Of a stretch of 64,000 bases of DNA, positions 1-9,524 are shown one piece after another. Position 1 is the stretch's first letter. Each line of letters starts with the position of its first letter. The notes below the pieces were generated by a model, which saw nothing but the letters and a program-made list of their open reading frames with translations, searched no databases and was not told where the DNA came from. The stretch lies in contig NZ_CP050299.1 of NCBI RefSeq assembly GCF_014189455.1, positions 558,001-622,000 of the forward strand. The letters run 5' to 3'. Source of the stretch: Mesorhizobium huakuii. GTDB lineage: Bacteria > Pseudomonadota > Alphaproteobacteria > Rhizobiales > Rhizobiaceae. Both the position numbers and the translations under genes were made by a program.

Positions 1-17
1 CGAGGCGCAACCGCCCT

Positions 18-504
18 TTAGATGAGACCTAAGCGCGCGGGGCCGTCGCCTACTCCGACGCAGCAGGATTTGTTCGCGTTCGAAAGCGATGTGTGTCGCC
101 GCAAGCCTTCGAAGAAGCCGCGCAGAATGAAACCGACGGCGTCCGCATTCTCCACCGTCTCGCCATGGCCGATCGCTAGCAGAATTCAGTCATCTAACCA
201 GCAAAGCACTCGCCTTCGACGTGTTCGGCGCGCAACCGCCGGGTAGAAGCGAGGCTGGCGTCGCCGCCGACGACGGCGGCCTCGTAGGCGGGAAAGACGA
301 TCGTTTCTTCATATTGGTGAACGCTTGCGCAACAATGGGAGGATTGCGTTGGCCGTGCCGAGGCACTTCAGGCGATCGACGCTGGACAGCGCATCAGCGA
401 TATTTTCCAGAGCATTGCAGAGCTGCATCCCTGTGCGCGCACTTCATCACATCACACGGAATCGCCTCCACGCCGGCCGGCCCGCGGACGCCGGACTTGT
501 CCAT
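18..504 (-). pseudogene. decayed hemerythrin-domain protein
   Basis: Reading the minus strand and moving between frames gives one coherent hemerythrin-like protein. It runs from an ATG at 504 through a piece containing NALENIADALSSVDRL (about 430-370), then VHQYEETIVFPAYEAAV (about 325-275), LRAEHVEGECFAG (to about 195), GHGETVENADAVGFILRG (about 170-120) and HIAFEREQ, to an in-frame TAA at 20-18. The HxxxE/E-T-I-V-F-P pattern and the second HIAFERE helix are the metal-ligand helices of the hemerythrin fold. At least three frame changes (near 425, 325 and 90) are needed, so the gene is dead as read. Hemerythrin-like oxygen or NO sensors are often found near cbb3 oxidase genes, which fits this place. 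The family call is my own reading of the pieces, not a database match. Confidence 0.6.
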
Positions 505-594
505 GAGCGGGGCGGCCCGTGCTGCGTTTCCTCGTTCAATCGCCACCTTCTGATCGCACCGAACTCGATGCTGCCCGAAGCAAAATCGTGCGAT

Positions 595-608
595 CTGACA
601 TGGATCAG
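595..608. promoter_or_regulatory. FNR/FixK-type box upstream of ccoN
   Basis: CTGAC-ATGG-ATCAG matches the anaerobox consensus TTGAY-N4-RTCAA at 8 of 10 defined positions. It lies 75 bases before the ccoN ATG, a normal distance for FixK/FNR activation of fixNOQP operons in rhizobia. Activity is inferred. Confidence 0.55.
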
Positions 609-682
609 GGCGAGCAGGCGGCGGCTGCGCAATTAATGCACTGCGGATTTGGGTCCGCCGGAATTGGAGATCGGTACTTGCG

Positions 683-2314
683 ATGAAATTCGGCACAGAG
701 ATCGTCCTTCTAAGCCTGTTTGCTTTTGCGGCCCTGGTGGCTGCCGGCTTCGGCGTAGATGAACCTTTTCGCCAGCATATGTGGGTTTTGTTCTTCGCCG
801 TGGCTGGCTTCACTGCGATCCTGTTGCGCAACACGGAGTTCAAGCCAGCAGTTCCCATCCACCCCGCCGCTTACATGGATGGGCCGATACGCTACGGGGC
901 CGTCGCAACGGTGATCTGGGGGGTCGTAGGCATGCTGGTCGGTGTGGTCATCGCGCTGCAGCTCGCCTATCCGGATCTCAACATCGAGCCCTGGTTCAAT
1001 TTCGGTCGCTTGCGGCCGCTGCATACGTCGGGCGTCGTTTTTGCTTTCGGGGGCAATGCACTGCTTTGCACATCCCTGTATGTCGTGCAGCGCACCTGCC
1101 GCGCCCGGCTGTTTGGCGGCGATCTCGCCTGGTTCGTGTTCTGGGGCTATCAGCTTTTCATCGTCATGGCTGCGACAGGCTACCTGCTCGGAATCACCGA
1201 GAGCCGCGAGTATGCCGAACCCGAATGGTATGTGGACCTGTGGCTGACCATCGTCTGGGTCGCCTATCTCATCCTGTTCCTCGGCACGATCCTGAAGCGC
1301 AAGGAATCGCATATCTACGTCGCCAACTGGTTCTATCTGTCATTCATCGTGACCATCGCGATGCTGCATGTGATCAACAATCTGTCGATGCCCGTCTCGT
1401 TCGTTGGCTCAAAAAGCTATTCCGCCTTCTCCGGCGTACAGGACGCCCTGACGCAGTGGTGGTACGGCCACAATGCCGTCGGCTTCTTTCTGACCGCCGG
1501 CTTTCTCGGCATGATGTATTATTTCGTGCCCAAGCAGGCAAACCGCCCAGTTTATTCCTACCGCCTGTCGATCATCCACTTCTGGGCGTTGATCTTCCTC
1601 TATATCTGGGCTGGTCCGCATCACCTCCACTACACCGCTCTGCCCGACTGGGCGCAGACGCTTGGCATGGTGTTTTCGATCATGCTCTGGATGCCCTCCT
1701 GGGGCGGCATGATCAACGGCCTGATGACGCTGTCCGGCGCCTGGGACAAGCTGCGCACGGATCCGATCATGCGCATGATGGTGATGGCCATCGCATTCTA
1801 TGGCATGTCGACCTTCGAAGGCCCGATGATGGCGATCAAGACGGTCAACTCGCTGTCGCACTATACCGACTGGACGATCGGGCACGTCCACTCCGGCGCG
1901 CTTGGCTGGGTTGGCATGATCTCGTTCGGCGCGATCTATTTCATGGTGCCGAAGCTGTGGAACCGTGAGCGGCTCTATTCACTGCGGCTGGTCAACTGGC
2001 ACTTCTGGCTGGCGACGCTCGGAATCGTCCTTTACGCGGCGGTGATGTGGGTCTCCGGCGTCATGCAAGGCCTGATGTGGCGCGAATACGACGAGCAGGG
2101 CTTCCTGATCTACTCCTTCGCCGAAACCGTCGCCGCCATGCACCCCTACTACATCATGCGTGCCATCGGCGGCGCGATGTATCTGTCCGGCGCCCTTATC
2201 ATGGCCTGGAACATCGCCATGACCATCTTTGGCTACCAACGCGAGGAGGATCCGATGCCGGGCGCCATCCCCGCCCTCCAGCGTGCGCGATCAGGAGCCA
2301 GAAAATGGGCTTGA
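683..2314 (+). CDS. ccoN: cbb3-type cytochrome c oxidase subunit I (CcoN/FixN)
   Basis: This is the catalytic heme-copper oxidase subunit of the high-affinity cbb3 terminal oxidase, which reduces O2 to water at very low oxygen in the inner membrane. The 543-residue product has the usual length and about twelve hydrophobic segments. Family-typical stretches include the heme-ligand region [32 protein letters not shown], the CuB histidine region [15 protein letters not shown] and the heme-ligand stretch [13 protein letters not shown]. It is the first gene of ccoNOQP, and ccoO starts inside its last codons. The start at 683 has a GGAG about 15 bases upstream and gives the standard N-terminus. An FNR/FixK box lies upstream, so microaerobic induction is expected. 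Confidence 0.97.
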   Translation: MKFGTEIVLLSLFAFAALVAAGFGVDEPFRQHMWVLFFAVAGFTAILLRNTEFKPAVPIHPAAYMDGPIRYGAVATVIWGVVGMLVGVVIALQLAYPDLNIEPWFNFGRLRPLHTSGVVFAFGGNALLCTSLYVVQRTCRARLFGGDLAWFVFWGYQLFIVMAATGYLLGITESREYAEPEWYVDLWLTIVWVAYLILFLGTILKRKESHIYVANWFYLSFIVTIAMLHVINNLSMPVSFVGSKSYSAFSGVQDALTQWWYGHNAVGFFLTAGFLGMMYYFVPKQANRPVYSYRLSIIHFWALIFLYIWAGPHHLHYTALPDWAQTLGMVFSIMLWMPSWGGMINGLMTLSGAWDKLRTDPIMRMMVMAIAFYGMSTFEGPMMAIKTVNSLSHYTDWTIGHVHSGALGWVGMISFGAIYFMVPKLWNRERLYSLRLVNWHFWLATLGIVLYAAVMWVSGVMQGLMWREYDEQGFLIYSFAETVAAMHPYYIMRAIGGAMYLSGALIMAWNIAMTIFGYQREEDPMPGAIPALQRARSGARKWA

Positions 2315-3036
2315 TGGACAAACACGCCATCATCGAGAAGAACGCCACGCTTCTTCTCGTTGGCTCCCTTCTGGTGGTGACGGTCGGCGGCATCGTCGAG
2401 ATCGCGCCGCTCTTCTATCTCGACAATACGATCGAGAAGGTGGAAGGCATGCGGCCCTATTCGCCGCTCGAACTTGCTGGACGAAATATCTATGTGCGCG
2501 AGGGCTGCTACCTCTGCCACAGCCAGATGATCAGGCCGTTCCGCGACGAGGTCGAGCGCTATGGGCACTACAGCCTGGCGGCCGAGTCGATGTACGATCA
2601 CCCTTTCCAGTGGGGATCGAAGCGCACCGGGCCGGACCTCGCCCGGGTTGGCGACCGCTACTCGAACGAATGGCACGTACAGCATCTTGCCGATCCGCGC
2701 TCGGTGGTGCCGGAATCGATCATGCCGAGCTACGAGTTCCTGAAGAATACGCCGATCGAGGTGAAAGACTTCTCGACGCATCTTATCGCAAACAGGCGTG
2801 TCGGCGTCCCTTACTCCGATGACATGATCGCAAACGCCAATGTCGATCTGATGGCGCAGGCGGATCCCAACATCGATACGTCCGGCGTTGAAGCGCGCTA
2901 CCCCAGGGCCAAGCTCGGCGACTTCGACGGCAATCCGCAGCAGGTTACCGAAATGGATGCCTTGGTCGCTTACCTCCAGATGCTTGGCACATTGGTCGAT
3001 TTCAAGACCTACGACGAAGCCGCCGGCTACCGCTGA
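2305..3036 (+). CDS. ccoO: cbb3-type cytochrome c oxidase subunit II (CcoO/FixO)
   Basis: This is the membrane-anchored monoheme cytochrome c subunit that passes electrons to CcoN. The 243-residue product has one N-terminal transmembrane helix (about residues 13-33, [14 protein letters not shown]) followed by the heme c site GCYLCHSQM (C68, C71, H72), then the family stretch [13 protein letters not shown] chose the ATG at 2305, giving [18 protein letters not shown], because AGGAG sits 7 bases upstream and the N-terminus matches other CcoO proteins. This start overlaps the end of ccoN by 10 bases. The ATG at 2314 is an in-frame alternative. It is co-transcribed with ccoN, ccoQ and ccoP. Confidence 0.96.
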   Translation: MGLMDKHAIIEKNATLLLVGSLLVVTVGGIVEIAPLFYLDNTIEKVEGMRPYSPLELAGRNIYVREGCYLCHSQMIRPFRDEVERYGHYSLAAESMYDHPFQWGSKRTGPDLARVGDRYSNEWHVQHLADPRSVVPESIMPSYEFLKNTPIEVKDFSTHLIANRRVGVPYSDDMIANANVDLMAQADPNIDTSGVEARYPRAKLGDFDGNPQQVTEMDALVAYLQMLGTLVDFKTYDEAAGYR

Positions 3037-3047
3037 GGAGTGTGATC

Positions 3048-3197
3048 GTGGACTACAATTTGATGCGGGAATTCGCCGACAGCTGGGGCCTGCTTGCCAT
3101 GGCGCTCTTCTTCGTCGGATGCGTTGCCTTCGCGCTTCGCCCTGGCGGCCGCAGGCAAGCTGACGAAGCCGCTCGAATTCCTCTCAAGGACGATTGA
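3048..3197 (+). CDS. ccoQ: cbb3 oxidase small subunit CcoQ/FixQ
   Basis: This is a 49-residue single-helix membrane protein between ccoO and ccoP, the standard place of ccoQ, which stabilises the cbb3 complex. It starts at GTG (3048) eight bases after GGAG. The product has a short polar N-terminus (MDYNLMREFADSWG), a hydrophobic helix (LLAMALFFVGCVAFAL) and a basic cytoplasmic tail ending PLKDD. Size, topology and place agree with the family. The non-ATG start and short length make it easy to miss. Its stop codon lies 2 bases before the ccoP ATG. Confidence 0.88.
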   Translation: MDYNLMREFADSWGLLAMALFFVGCVAFALRPGGRRQADEAARIPLKDD

Positions 3198-3199
3198 TC

Positions 3200-4063
3200 A
3201 TGAGCAGCGAGCACATCGACGAAGTCTCGGGCATCTCAACGACCGGCCATGAGTGGGATGGCATCCGGGAGCTCAACAACCCACTTCCGCGCTGGTGGGT
3301 CACGACGTTTTACATCACCATTGTCTGGGCGATCGGCTACACCATCGCCTATCCGGCATGGCCAATGCTTACTTCCGCGACCAGAGGTGTGCTCGGCTAT
3401 TCGAGCCGCAACCACGTCAAGAATGAACTGGCGGCCGCCGAAGCCGCCAAGGCCAAATATGTCGCAGCGGTGGAATCGAAAACCGCCTCGGAGATTGCTG
3501 CCGACGACGCATTGCGCGAGTTCGCCGTCGCTGCCGGCGGTGCGGCATTCAGGGTCAATTGCGTGCAGTGCCATGGCTCCGGCGCGCAAGGCTCCAAGGG
3601 TTTTCCAAACCTCAACGACGACGATTGGCTGTGGGGCGGCAGCGCTGAGCAGATCCAGCAGACGATCACCCACGGCATCCGCTTCGCGTCAGACCCGGAT
3701 ACGCGCCTGTCGGAAATGCCGGCTTTTGGCGACATCATCACGGCGGACGAGATCGCACAGGTCAGCGCCTACGTTGCCAGCCTGTCCGGCCTGGTCCGGG
3801 ACGCAAGTATGATCGAGCCCGGCGCCAAGGTTTTCGCGGAAAATTGCGTCGCCTGTCATGGCGACACAGCAAAGGGCAACAGGGAACTCGGCGCGCCCGA
3901 CCTGACCGACGCGATCTGGCTCTATGGACCGGGCGAGACGGCTATTGCTGCGCAGGTCCGCGCGCCGAAGCACGGCGTCATGCCGGCCTGGATCGGGCGT
4001 CTCGGCGAGACCAAGGTCAAAGAACTCGCAGTCTATGTGCATTCGCTTGGCGGCGGAGAATAG
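3200..4063 (+). CDS. ccoP: cbb3-type cytochrome c oxidase subunit III (CcoP/FixP)
   Basis: This is the diheme cytochrome c subunit that receives electrons from soluble cytochromes and the bc1 complex. The 287-residue protein has a conserved N-terminal region (DEVSGISTTGHEWDGI, LNNPLPRWW), one transmembrane helix (about residues 34-56) and two c-type heme sites, VNCVQCHGS (about residue 120) and ENCVACHGD (about residue 215). I use the ATG at 3200 rather than the upstream in-frame TTG because it directly follows the ccoQ stop and gives the standard MSSEHIDE start. It is the last gene of the oxidase operon; a 200-base gap separates it from ccoG. Confidence 0.96.
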   Translation: MSSEHIDEVSGISTTGHEWDGIRELNNPLPRWWVTTFYITIVWAIGYTIAYPAWPMLTSATRGVLGYSSRNHVKNELAAAEAAKAKYVAAVESKTASEIAADDALREFAVAAGGAAFRVNCVQCHGSGAQGSKGFPNLNDDDWLWGGSAEQIQQTITHGIRFASDPDTRLSEMPAFGDIITADEIAQVSAYVASLSGLVRDASMIEPGAKVFAENCVACHGDTAKGNRELGAPDLTDAIWLYGPGETAIAAQVRAPKHGVMPAWIGRLGETKVKELAVYVHSLGGGE

Positions 4064-4103
4064 GAACGGAAGCCTATTCTCGGCCCTCCCCGCCAAGCGA
4101 CGG

Positions 4104-4123
4104 GGCCCGGCTTGCGCCGGGCC
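4104..4123. repeat. GC-rich hairpin between ccoP and ccoG
   Basis: GGCCCGGC-TTGC-GCCGGGCC forms a perfect 8-bp stem with a 4-base loop. There is no T-run on either side, so it is not a canonical rho-independent terminator. It may be a REP-like palindrome or may stabilise the end of the ccoNOQP transcript. Confidence 0.5.
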
Positions 4124-4268
4124 TCGACACCATTCCGGCGTCCGGCGAATGACTTGCATCAACGCGGTGCAATTCGCCATGCGGCAAAGCGTGCTCAACG
4201 TGGCCATCAGCCAGAACCGATCGGTCGGGCTTCCGCCGCGAAATCGTCGCTAGTGACTGGAGCTTCTC

Positions 4269-5827
4269 GTGCTTGAAAACACGCAAATTGAACGGCTCGA
4301 AGCCGAATCGGTCAACTCCGCCAAGGCCCGTCCGCCGCTTTATGCCCCGCGCAAGAAGGTATACCCGAAGCGCGCTTCAGGCAGCTTTCGCCGCTTCAAG
4401 TGGCTGGTGATGGCAATCACGCTGGGCATTTACTACTTGACGCCCTGGCTGCGATGGGATCGGGGGCCGTTCGCGCCTGATCAGGCCGTGCTGGTCGATC
4501 TTGCCAACCGCCGCTTCTACTTCTTCTTCATCGAAATATGGCCGCAGGAATTCTACTACGTGGCTGGCCTGCTGGTCATGGCCGGCATCGGCCTTTTCCT
4601 GGTCACCTCCACAGTTGGTCGGGCCTGGTGCGGCTATACCTGCCCGCAGACCGTATGGGTCGACCTGTTTCTGGTCGTCGAGCGCGCGATCGAAGGAGAT
4701 CGCAACGCGCGCATGAAACTCGACGCCGGACCCTGGACAGCGCGCAAGCTTATGCTGCGCGTATCGAACCACGCCATATGGCTGGTCATAGGGACGGCGA
4801 CCGGGGGGCCTGGATCTTCTATTTCGCCGACGCGCCAAAGCTGATCGGCGAAGTCTTCACCGGAACCGCCGCACCCGTCGGCTACATCACCATCGCCGTG
4901 CTGACGGCGACTACCTACACATTCGGTGGACTGATGCGCGAGCAGGTCTGCACCTATATGTGCCCGTGGCCGCGCATTCAGGCGGCCATGCTCGACGAGA
5001 ATTCTCTCACGGTGACCTACAATGATTGGCGCGGCGAACCTCGTTCGCGTCACGCCAAGAAGGTTCAGGCCGCTGGGCAGCTGGTCGGAGACTGCGTCGA
5101 TTGCAACACCTGTGTCGCGGTCTGCCCGATGGGGATCGACATTCGCGACGGCCAGCAGCTCGAATGCATCACTTGCGCGCTCTGTATCGACGCCTGCGGC
5201 AGCGTCATGGCCAAGCTCGGCAAGGAGCGCGGGCTGATCTCCTATGCGACGCTGTCCGACTACAACGCCAACATGGCGGTGGCGACCGGGGGCGGCTCCA
5301 GCGCGGCGAAGCCTTCGCTGGTGCGCACTGCCGACGGCGCTTTCGCCGACAGGTTGGCCCATTTCCACATTCGCAAGATCTTCAGGCCGCGCACGTTCGT
5401 CTACATGGGTGCGTGGTCGGCGGTCGGTCTCGCCCTGCTCTATTCGCTGCTGACGCGCGAGCGGCTCGAGGTCAACGTTCTGCACGACCGCAATCCGCAG
5501 TTCGTCGCGTTGTCCGACGGTTCGATCCGCAATGGCTACACCGTCAAGCTGCTCAACATGATCCCCGAGCCGAGGACGATCGTCGTCACCATGCAGGGCC
5601 TGCCGGAGGCCGAGATGAGCGTCGTCGGGATCGACCTGCCTGCGGATCGCTCCTTTGCCATTGCGGTCGAACCCGACCGGCTGAAGATGCTGAAGGTTTT
5701 CGTTCGCCAGCCGGCGGAACAGATCAAGGGCCAAGCGCAAACATTCAAATTCCGGGTCGAAGACAAGGCGAGCTTCGAGTCGGACGAATACACGGCCACT
5801 TTCAACGCACCGGAGATCGTCAGATGA
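4269..5827 (+). pseudogene. ccoG: cbb3 oxidase accessory ferredoxin CcoG/FixG, frameshifted
   Basis: CcoG is a polyferredoxin-like membrane protein needed for copper handling during cbb3 assembly. A GTG start at 4269 opens a frame that encodes the N-terminal part (WCGYTCPQTVWVDLF) and runs to a stop at 4844. The rest continues in another frame from about 4809 to 5827, with CTYMCPWPRIQAAMLD, two cysteine clusters of the 4Fe-4S type (CVDCNTCVAVCPMG and CITCALCIDAC) and the C-terminal Ig-like domain. The switch falls in a G run at 4803-4808. Seven G instead of six would restore the expected ATGGAWIFYF sequence. Everything else is intact, so this may be a sequencing error or a very recent mutation. 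It overlaps ccoH by ATGA. Confidence 0.9.
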
Positions 5828-6321
5828 GCGCCAATCCGCAGAAATCCCGCGAATTCACCGGCAGGCATATGTTGGTCACCATTCTCGCCTTTTTCGCTGT
5901 GGTCATCGGCGTCAATCTGACCATGGCGACACTCGCCAATACGAGTTGGACCGGCCTCGTCGTCGAAAACACCTATGTGGCCAGCCAGCAATTCAACAGG
6001 AGGGCCGAGGAATGGCGCGCGCAGGCCGCGCTCGGCTGGACTGGCAAACTGACGATCGCGTCGGGCGAAGTCCGTTACAGCCTCAGCGACGCCGTCGGCA
6101 AGCCGGTCCCGTTGCACAGCGTCAGCGTCCTGTTCCGTCATCCTGCCTATGAGGCCGAGGACAAGTCCATCATTTTAACTTTCGCAACGGATCAGGAATT
6201 TGCTGCGTACCACACGCCCAAGGACGGCGTCTGGATCGTCGAAGTCGATGCCGACGCCGGTCTCGCGGAGCCCTATCGGGAAGTTCACCGTATCATCATT
6301 TCCCAAGGTGTGCTGCAATGA
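5824..6321 (+). CDS. ccoH: cbb3 oxidase assembly protein CcoH/FixH
   Basis: This 165-residue single-span membrane protein is required for stable assembly of cbb3 oxidase and associates with CcoN during maturation. It has an N-terminal helix (about residues 14-35, HMLVTILAFFAVVIGVNL) with the family motif LANTSWTGLVVENTY just after it, then a soluble domain with a VSVLFRHPA stretch and a DGVWIVEVDA strand. Its ATG overlaps the ccoG stop (ATGA), and its own stop overlaps the ccoI ATG in the same way, so ccoG-H-I-S is one translationally coupled operon. Confidence 0.92.
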   Translation: MSANPQKSREFTGRHMLVTILAFFAVVIGVNLTMATLANTSWTGLVVENTYVASQQFNRRAEEWRAQAALGWTGKLTIASGEVRYSLSDAVGKPVPLHSVSVLFRHPAYEAEDKSIILTFATDQEFAAYHTPKDGVWIVEVDADAGLAEPYREVHRIIISQGVLQ

Positions 6322-8603
6322 GCTGCTGTGCACCGGGCGCCGAAATGGCGCTGGATGTCGCTGGCGCCGCATCCGTTTTGCCGTCGAGCCAAGAAATCAA
6401 ACTGGCGAGCCGTTCGCTGGGCGGCGACCTGTATCAGACCGATCTTTCAGTACCGGCGGTTCATTGTGCAGCCTGCATCCGGGCGATCGAAACGGCGCTT
6501 GGAAAGCTGGACCGGGTCGAGGGCGCCCGCGTCAACCTGTCGACGAAACGGGTTTCGGTCCGGTGGCGCGGCGACGAGGTTCCGCCATTCGTCGCCACAC
6601 TTGGACGGCTGGGTTATGACGCACACCTGTTCGAACCCGAGGCTTACGGCAAGGACAAGACGCTGTCGGAGCTGATCCGCGCCGTCGCGGTTGCCGGCTT
6701 TGCGGCCGGCAACATCATGCTGCTTTCGGTGTCGGTCTGGTCGGGCGCCGCAGGCGCGACCCGCGATCTGTTCCACTGGGTCTCGGCGCTAATCGCTATT
6801 CCCGCACTTGCCTTCGCCGGCGGCATCTTCTTCCGTTCGGCGTGGAATGCGCTGCGCCACGGCCGCATGAACATGGATGTGCCCATCGCGGTCGGGGTGT
6901 CGCTCGCCTACGCCATGAGCCTTTACGAGACCATCAACCATGGCGACCACGCCTATTTCGACGCGTCGGTATCCTTGCTGTTCTTCCTGTTGATCGGCCG
7001 CACGCTGGATCATGTGATGCGCGAACGAGCCCGAACCGCCGTGAAGGGCCTGTCGCAGCTGGCGGCGCGTGGCGCCATGGTGCTGCGCGGCGATGGCGCG
7101 CACGACTATCTGCCGGTTGGCGAGATCGAACCTGGCATGCAGCTGCTGATCGCGGCCGGCGAAAGGATCCCCGTCGACGGCAAGATCATTCGGGGATCTT
7201 CGGATCTCGACTGTTCGCTGGTTTCCGGTGAGAGCACTCCCAGAACCGTGGCGTCAGGGGAGGCGGTACAGGCCGGCATTCTCAATCTCACCGGCCCGCT
7301 GACCGTCCAGGCGACAGCCGCCGCAAAAGATTCCTTCCTGGAAGAAATGGTTCGGCTGATGGAAGCCGCCGAGGGCGGTCGCGCGCATTATCGCCGGATT
7401 GCCGACCGCGTTTCAGCGCTTTATGCGCCAGTGGTTCACCTTGCCGCCTTCGTAACGTTCGCGGGCTGGATGGCGGCGACTGGCGACTGGCACAGGGCGA
7501 TGACGATCGCCATCGCCGTCCTCATCATCACATGCCCATGTGCGCTCGGCCTCGCCGTGCCGATCGTGCAGGTGGTCGCCGCGCGGCGCCTGTTCGAAAG
7601 TGGGATCATGGTCAAGGATGGCTCCGCTATGGAGCGGTTGGCGGCAATCGATACGGCGGTGTTCGACAAGACCGGAACGCTCACGCTCGGACAGCCCCAT
7701 CTCGTCAATGCGCCGTCGATCAAGCCGGCCATGCTGGCAATCGCGGCCGACATGGCCGCGCATTCCCGCCATCCATTTTCAAGGGCCATAGCCGGCTTCG
7801 CGGGCTTTGCCGGTCAGCCGAAACTCGAATCCGTCAGCGAGCATCCGGGCTTCGGGATCGAAGCCACCGCGGCGGGCAGCACTTGGCGACTGGGCCGGCG
7901 CGGATGGGCTGGATGGAGGGCCCGAACCGGTGGCGAAGGCAAACATGGCTATGGCGGAACGGTTCTGACGAAAGACGGGATCATTGTCGCGTCCTTCGTT
8001 TTCGAGGACGCACTGCGTGCCGACGCCAGGGCAGCCATTGTGCAGTTGAACGATGCCCGGGTGTCCATGGAGATGCTGTCGGGCGATACAGCAGCCGCTT
8101 GTGCCGATGTCGCAAAAGCATTGGGCATCGACCGCTTTGTTCCAGTCCTGGTTCCGTCCGGCAAAGTCGAGTGCATCGAAGCGCTGGCGAGAGCTGGCCA
8201 CAAGGTTCTAATGGTTGGCGACGGCCTGAACGACACGCCTGCGCTGAGCGCAGCACATGTCTCGATCGCGCCGGCCACCGCTGCCGATATTGGCCGCAAC
8301 GCCGCGGACTTCGTGTTCCTGCGCGAAAGCCTTTTGGCCGTACCCCTTGCCCTGGACGTCTCCCGGAAGGCCGGGCGGCTGATCCGCCAGAACATCGCCA
8401 TCGCGATCGTCTACAACACCATTGCTGTGCCGATCGCCATTCTGGGGCACGTCACGCCGCTGATCGCGGCAATCGCGATGTCTGCTTCGTCGCTGCTTGT
8501 CATCGGAAATGCGTTGCGCCTGCAGGGTTTTGTGCTCGCCGAGGTGACGGGGGCTCCCTCGGCAACGCGTGCGGGCATTCGCGCATCGGTGCAGCCGTCA
8601 TGA
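6318..8603 (+). CDS. ccoI: copper-transporting P1B-type ATPase CcoI/FixI
   Basis: This P-type ATPase exports copper for the CuB site of the cbb3 oxidase. The 761-residue protein shows, in order, an N-terminal heavy-metal-associated domain with HCAAC (about residue 49-53), the ion-channel motif CPC (C406-P-C408, TCPCALGLAVPIV), the phosphorylation motif DKTGTLT (D450) and the hinge motif GDGLNDTP (about residue 634). An early cysteine pair (MSCCAPGAE) is typical of the FixI branch. Length and motif order are complete and the gene seems functional. It overlaps ccoH upstream and ccoS downstream by ATGA. Confidence 0.95.
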   Translation: MSCCAPGAEMALDVAGAASVLPSSQEIKLASRSLGGDLYQTDLSVPAVHCAACIRAIETALGKLDRVEGARVNLSTKRVSVRWRGDEVPPFVATLGRLGYDAHLFEPEAYGKDKTLSELIRAVAVAGFAAGNIMLLSVSVWSGAAGATRDLFHWVSALIAIPALAFAGGIFFRSAWNALRHGRMNMDVPIAVGVSLAYAMSLYETINHGDHAYFDASVSLLFFLLIGRTLDHVMRERARTAVKGLSQLAARGAMVLRGDGAHDYLPVGEIEPGMQLLIAAGERIPVDGKIIRGSSDLDCSLVSGESTPRTVASGEAVQAGILNLTGPLTVQATAAAKDSFLEEMVRLMEAAEGGRAHYRRIADRVSALYAPVVHLAAFVTFAGWMAATGDWHRAMTIAIAVLIITCPCALGLAVPIVQVVAARRLFESGIMVKDGSAMERLAAIDTAVFDKTGTLTLGQPHLVNAPSIKPAMLAIAADMAAHSRHPFSRAIAGFAGFAGQPKLESVSEHPGFGIEATAAGSTWRLGRRGWAGWRARTGGEGKHGYGGTVLTKDGIIVASFVFEDALRADARAAIVQLNDARVSMEMLSGDTAAACADVAKALGIDRFVPVLVPSGKVECIEALARAGHKVLMVGDGLNDTPALSAAHVSIAPATAADIGRNAADFVFLRESLLAVPLALDVSRKAGRLIRQNIAIAIVYNTIAVPIAILGHVTPLIAAIAMSASSLLVIGNALRLQGFVLAEVTGAPSATRAGIRASVQPS

Positions 8604-8755
8604 CGACGCTCGTCTACCTCATACCAGCAGCTCTGTTTCTTGGCGCGCTGGGGCTGTCCGGCTTTCTGTGGGCCTTGAGGAGTGGTCAATATGAGGATCT
8701 TCACGGGGCCGCTGAGCGCATCCTCATCGACCGGGACGACAAGCCGGAACGCTGA
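8600..8755 (+). CDS. ccoS: cbb3 oxidase assembly protein CcoS/FixS
   Basis: This 51-residue protein has one N-terminal transmembrane helix (LVYLIPAALFLGALGLSGFL, about residues 4-23) followed by the family signature WALRSGQYEDLHGAAERIL. CcoS is needed to insert heme b and CuB into CcoN. The ATG overlaps the ccoI stop (ATGA), which settles the start. It ends the ccoGHIS operon. A loose inverted repeat around 8770-8800 may act as the terminator. Confidence 0.93.
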   Translation: MTTLVYLIPAALFLGALGLSGFLWALRSGQYEDLHGAAERILIDRDDKPER

Positions 8756-8927
8756 CCCAGATCGCTGTGCCGACGACTGTGCGGATGCCGGTCGTCAGCC
8801 GAGACGGCTTGTTCGGGAACAAAGTGCTGAGGCTCCACAGCTAGCTTAGCTAAACCGCGCTTGACGCCAGATTGTGAAAAGCCCCTGTCGCTCGAAGGAC
8901 GGCGTCGCCCGGATTTGTCATGTCTGG

Positions 8928-8941
8928 CTGATCCAGATCAA
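8928..8941. promoter_or_regulatory. orphan FNR/FixK-type box
   Basis: CTGAT-CCAG-ATCAA matches the anaerobox TTGAT-N4-ATCAA at nine of ten defined positions, better than the one before ccoN. No intact gene follows. The ORF downstream (ATG at 8995) is only 22 codons and meets decayed sequence, so the microaerobic target gene appears to have been lost. Confidence 0.5.
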
Positions 8942-9041
8942 GGTTATCTCCTCATCGGCGTGGTTTCGTCGACCAGCCTTTCAAGGGAGAACGCATGTCT
9001 AACGGACAGTTTAGTCGTCACCATCAGCGTCTTGGCGGTTT

Positions 9042-9524
9042 TTGGGTTTTTTCATGGTAGTGGTCGGCTCCTTCAATGGATCGCGCCGCCGAACACCTCG
9101 GCGACCGGTCTGGATCAAGACCGACACGAAGAACGGCCAAAGCCAAAAGTCAGCCGAGGCGTTGGGGCGCGACACGGCGGCCAGATTGTTCTCGGGACCG
9201 CAAACGCCGAACGCGATCTTCTGCGGCAACGATCAGATCGCCGGCGGCGCGTGCGACACGCTGCGCGAGATTGGCCTGGCAGTACCTGCCGACGTAGCCA
9301 TCGTCGGATTTAACAACTGGGACGGGATGGTGCTTGCGACGCGGCCGCGGCAGGCCAGCCTCGATGAGAACCTGAACGCGCTCGGACGCGACGCTGGTGA
9401 CAGCGTGCTGGAGATGATCGCCGAGCGGCGTCAGGCGTCGACCGTGTTCAGTGGTCGTGCGGGCATCGTCGAAGCCGTGAGCACGCCAATGCACTTCATT
9501 GCAGGAACGGATGCGTTCCAATGA
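9042..9524 (+). pseudogene. LacI-family regulator, C-terminal remnant
   Basis: The frame encodes only the effector-binding C-terminal half of a LacI/GalR-type repressor. Recognisable family stretches are PNAIFCGNDQIAGGACDTLREIGLAVPADVAIVGFNN with the following dimer-interface part. (Individual stretches: AIFCGNDQIA, GLAVPADVAIVGFNNWD.) The helix-turn-helix and first periplasmic-binding-like lobe are missing, and the sequence before about 9120 does not resemble the family. The stop overlaps the ATG of the GH127 gene (ATGA), so repressor and hydrolase were probably once a sugar-utilisation operon. DNA binding is not possible from this fragment. Confidence 0.8.

Noticed and set aside
4104..4123. 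hairpin after ccoP as a rho-independent terminator
   Set aside because: Perfect stem but no T tract on either strand.
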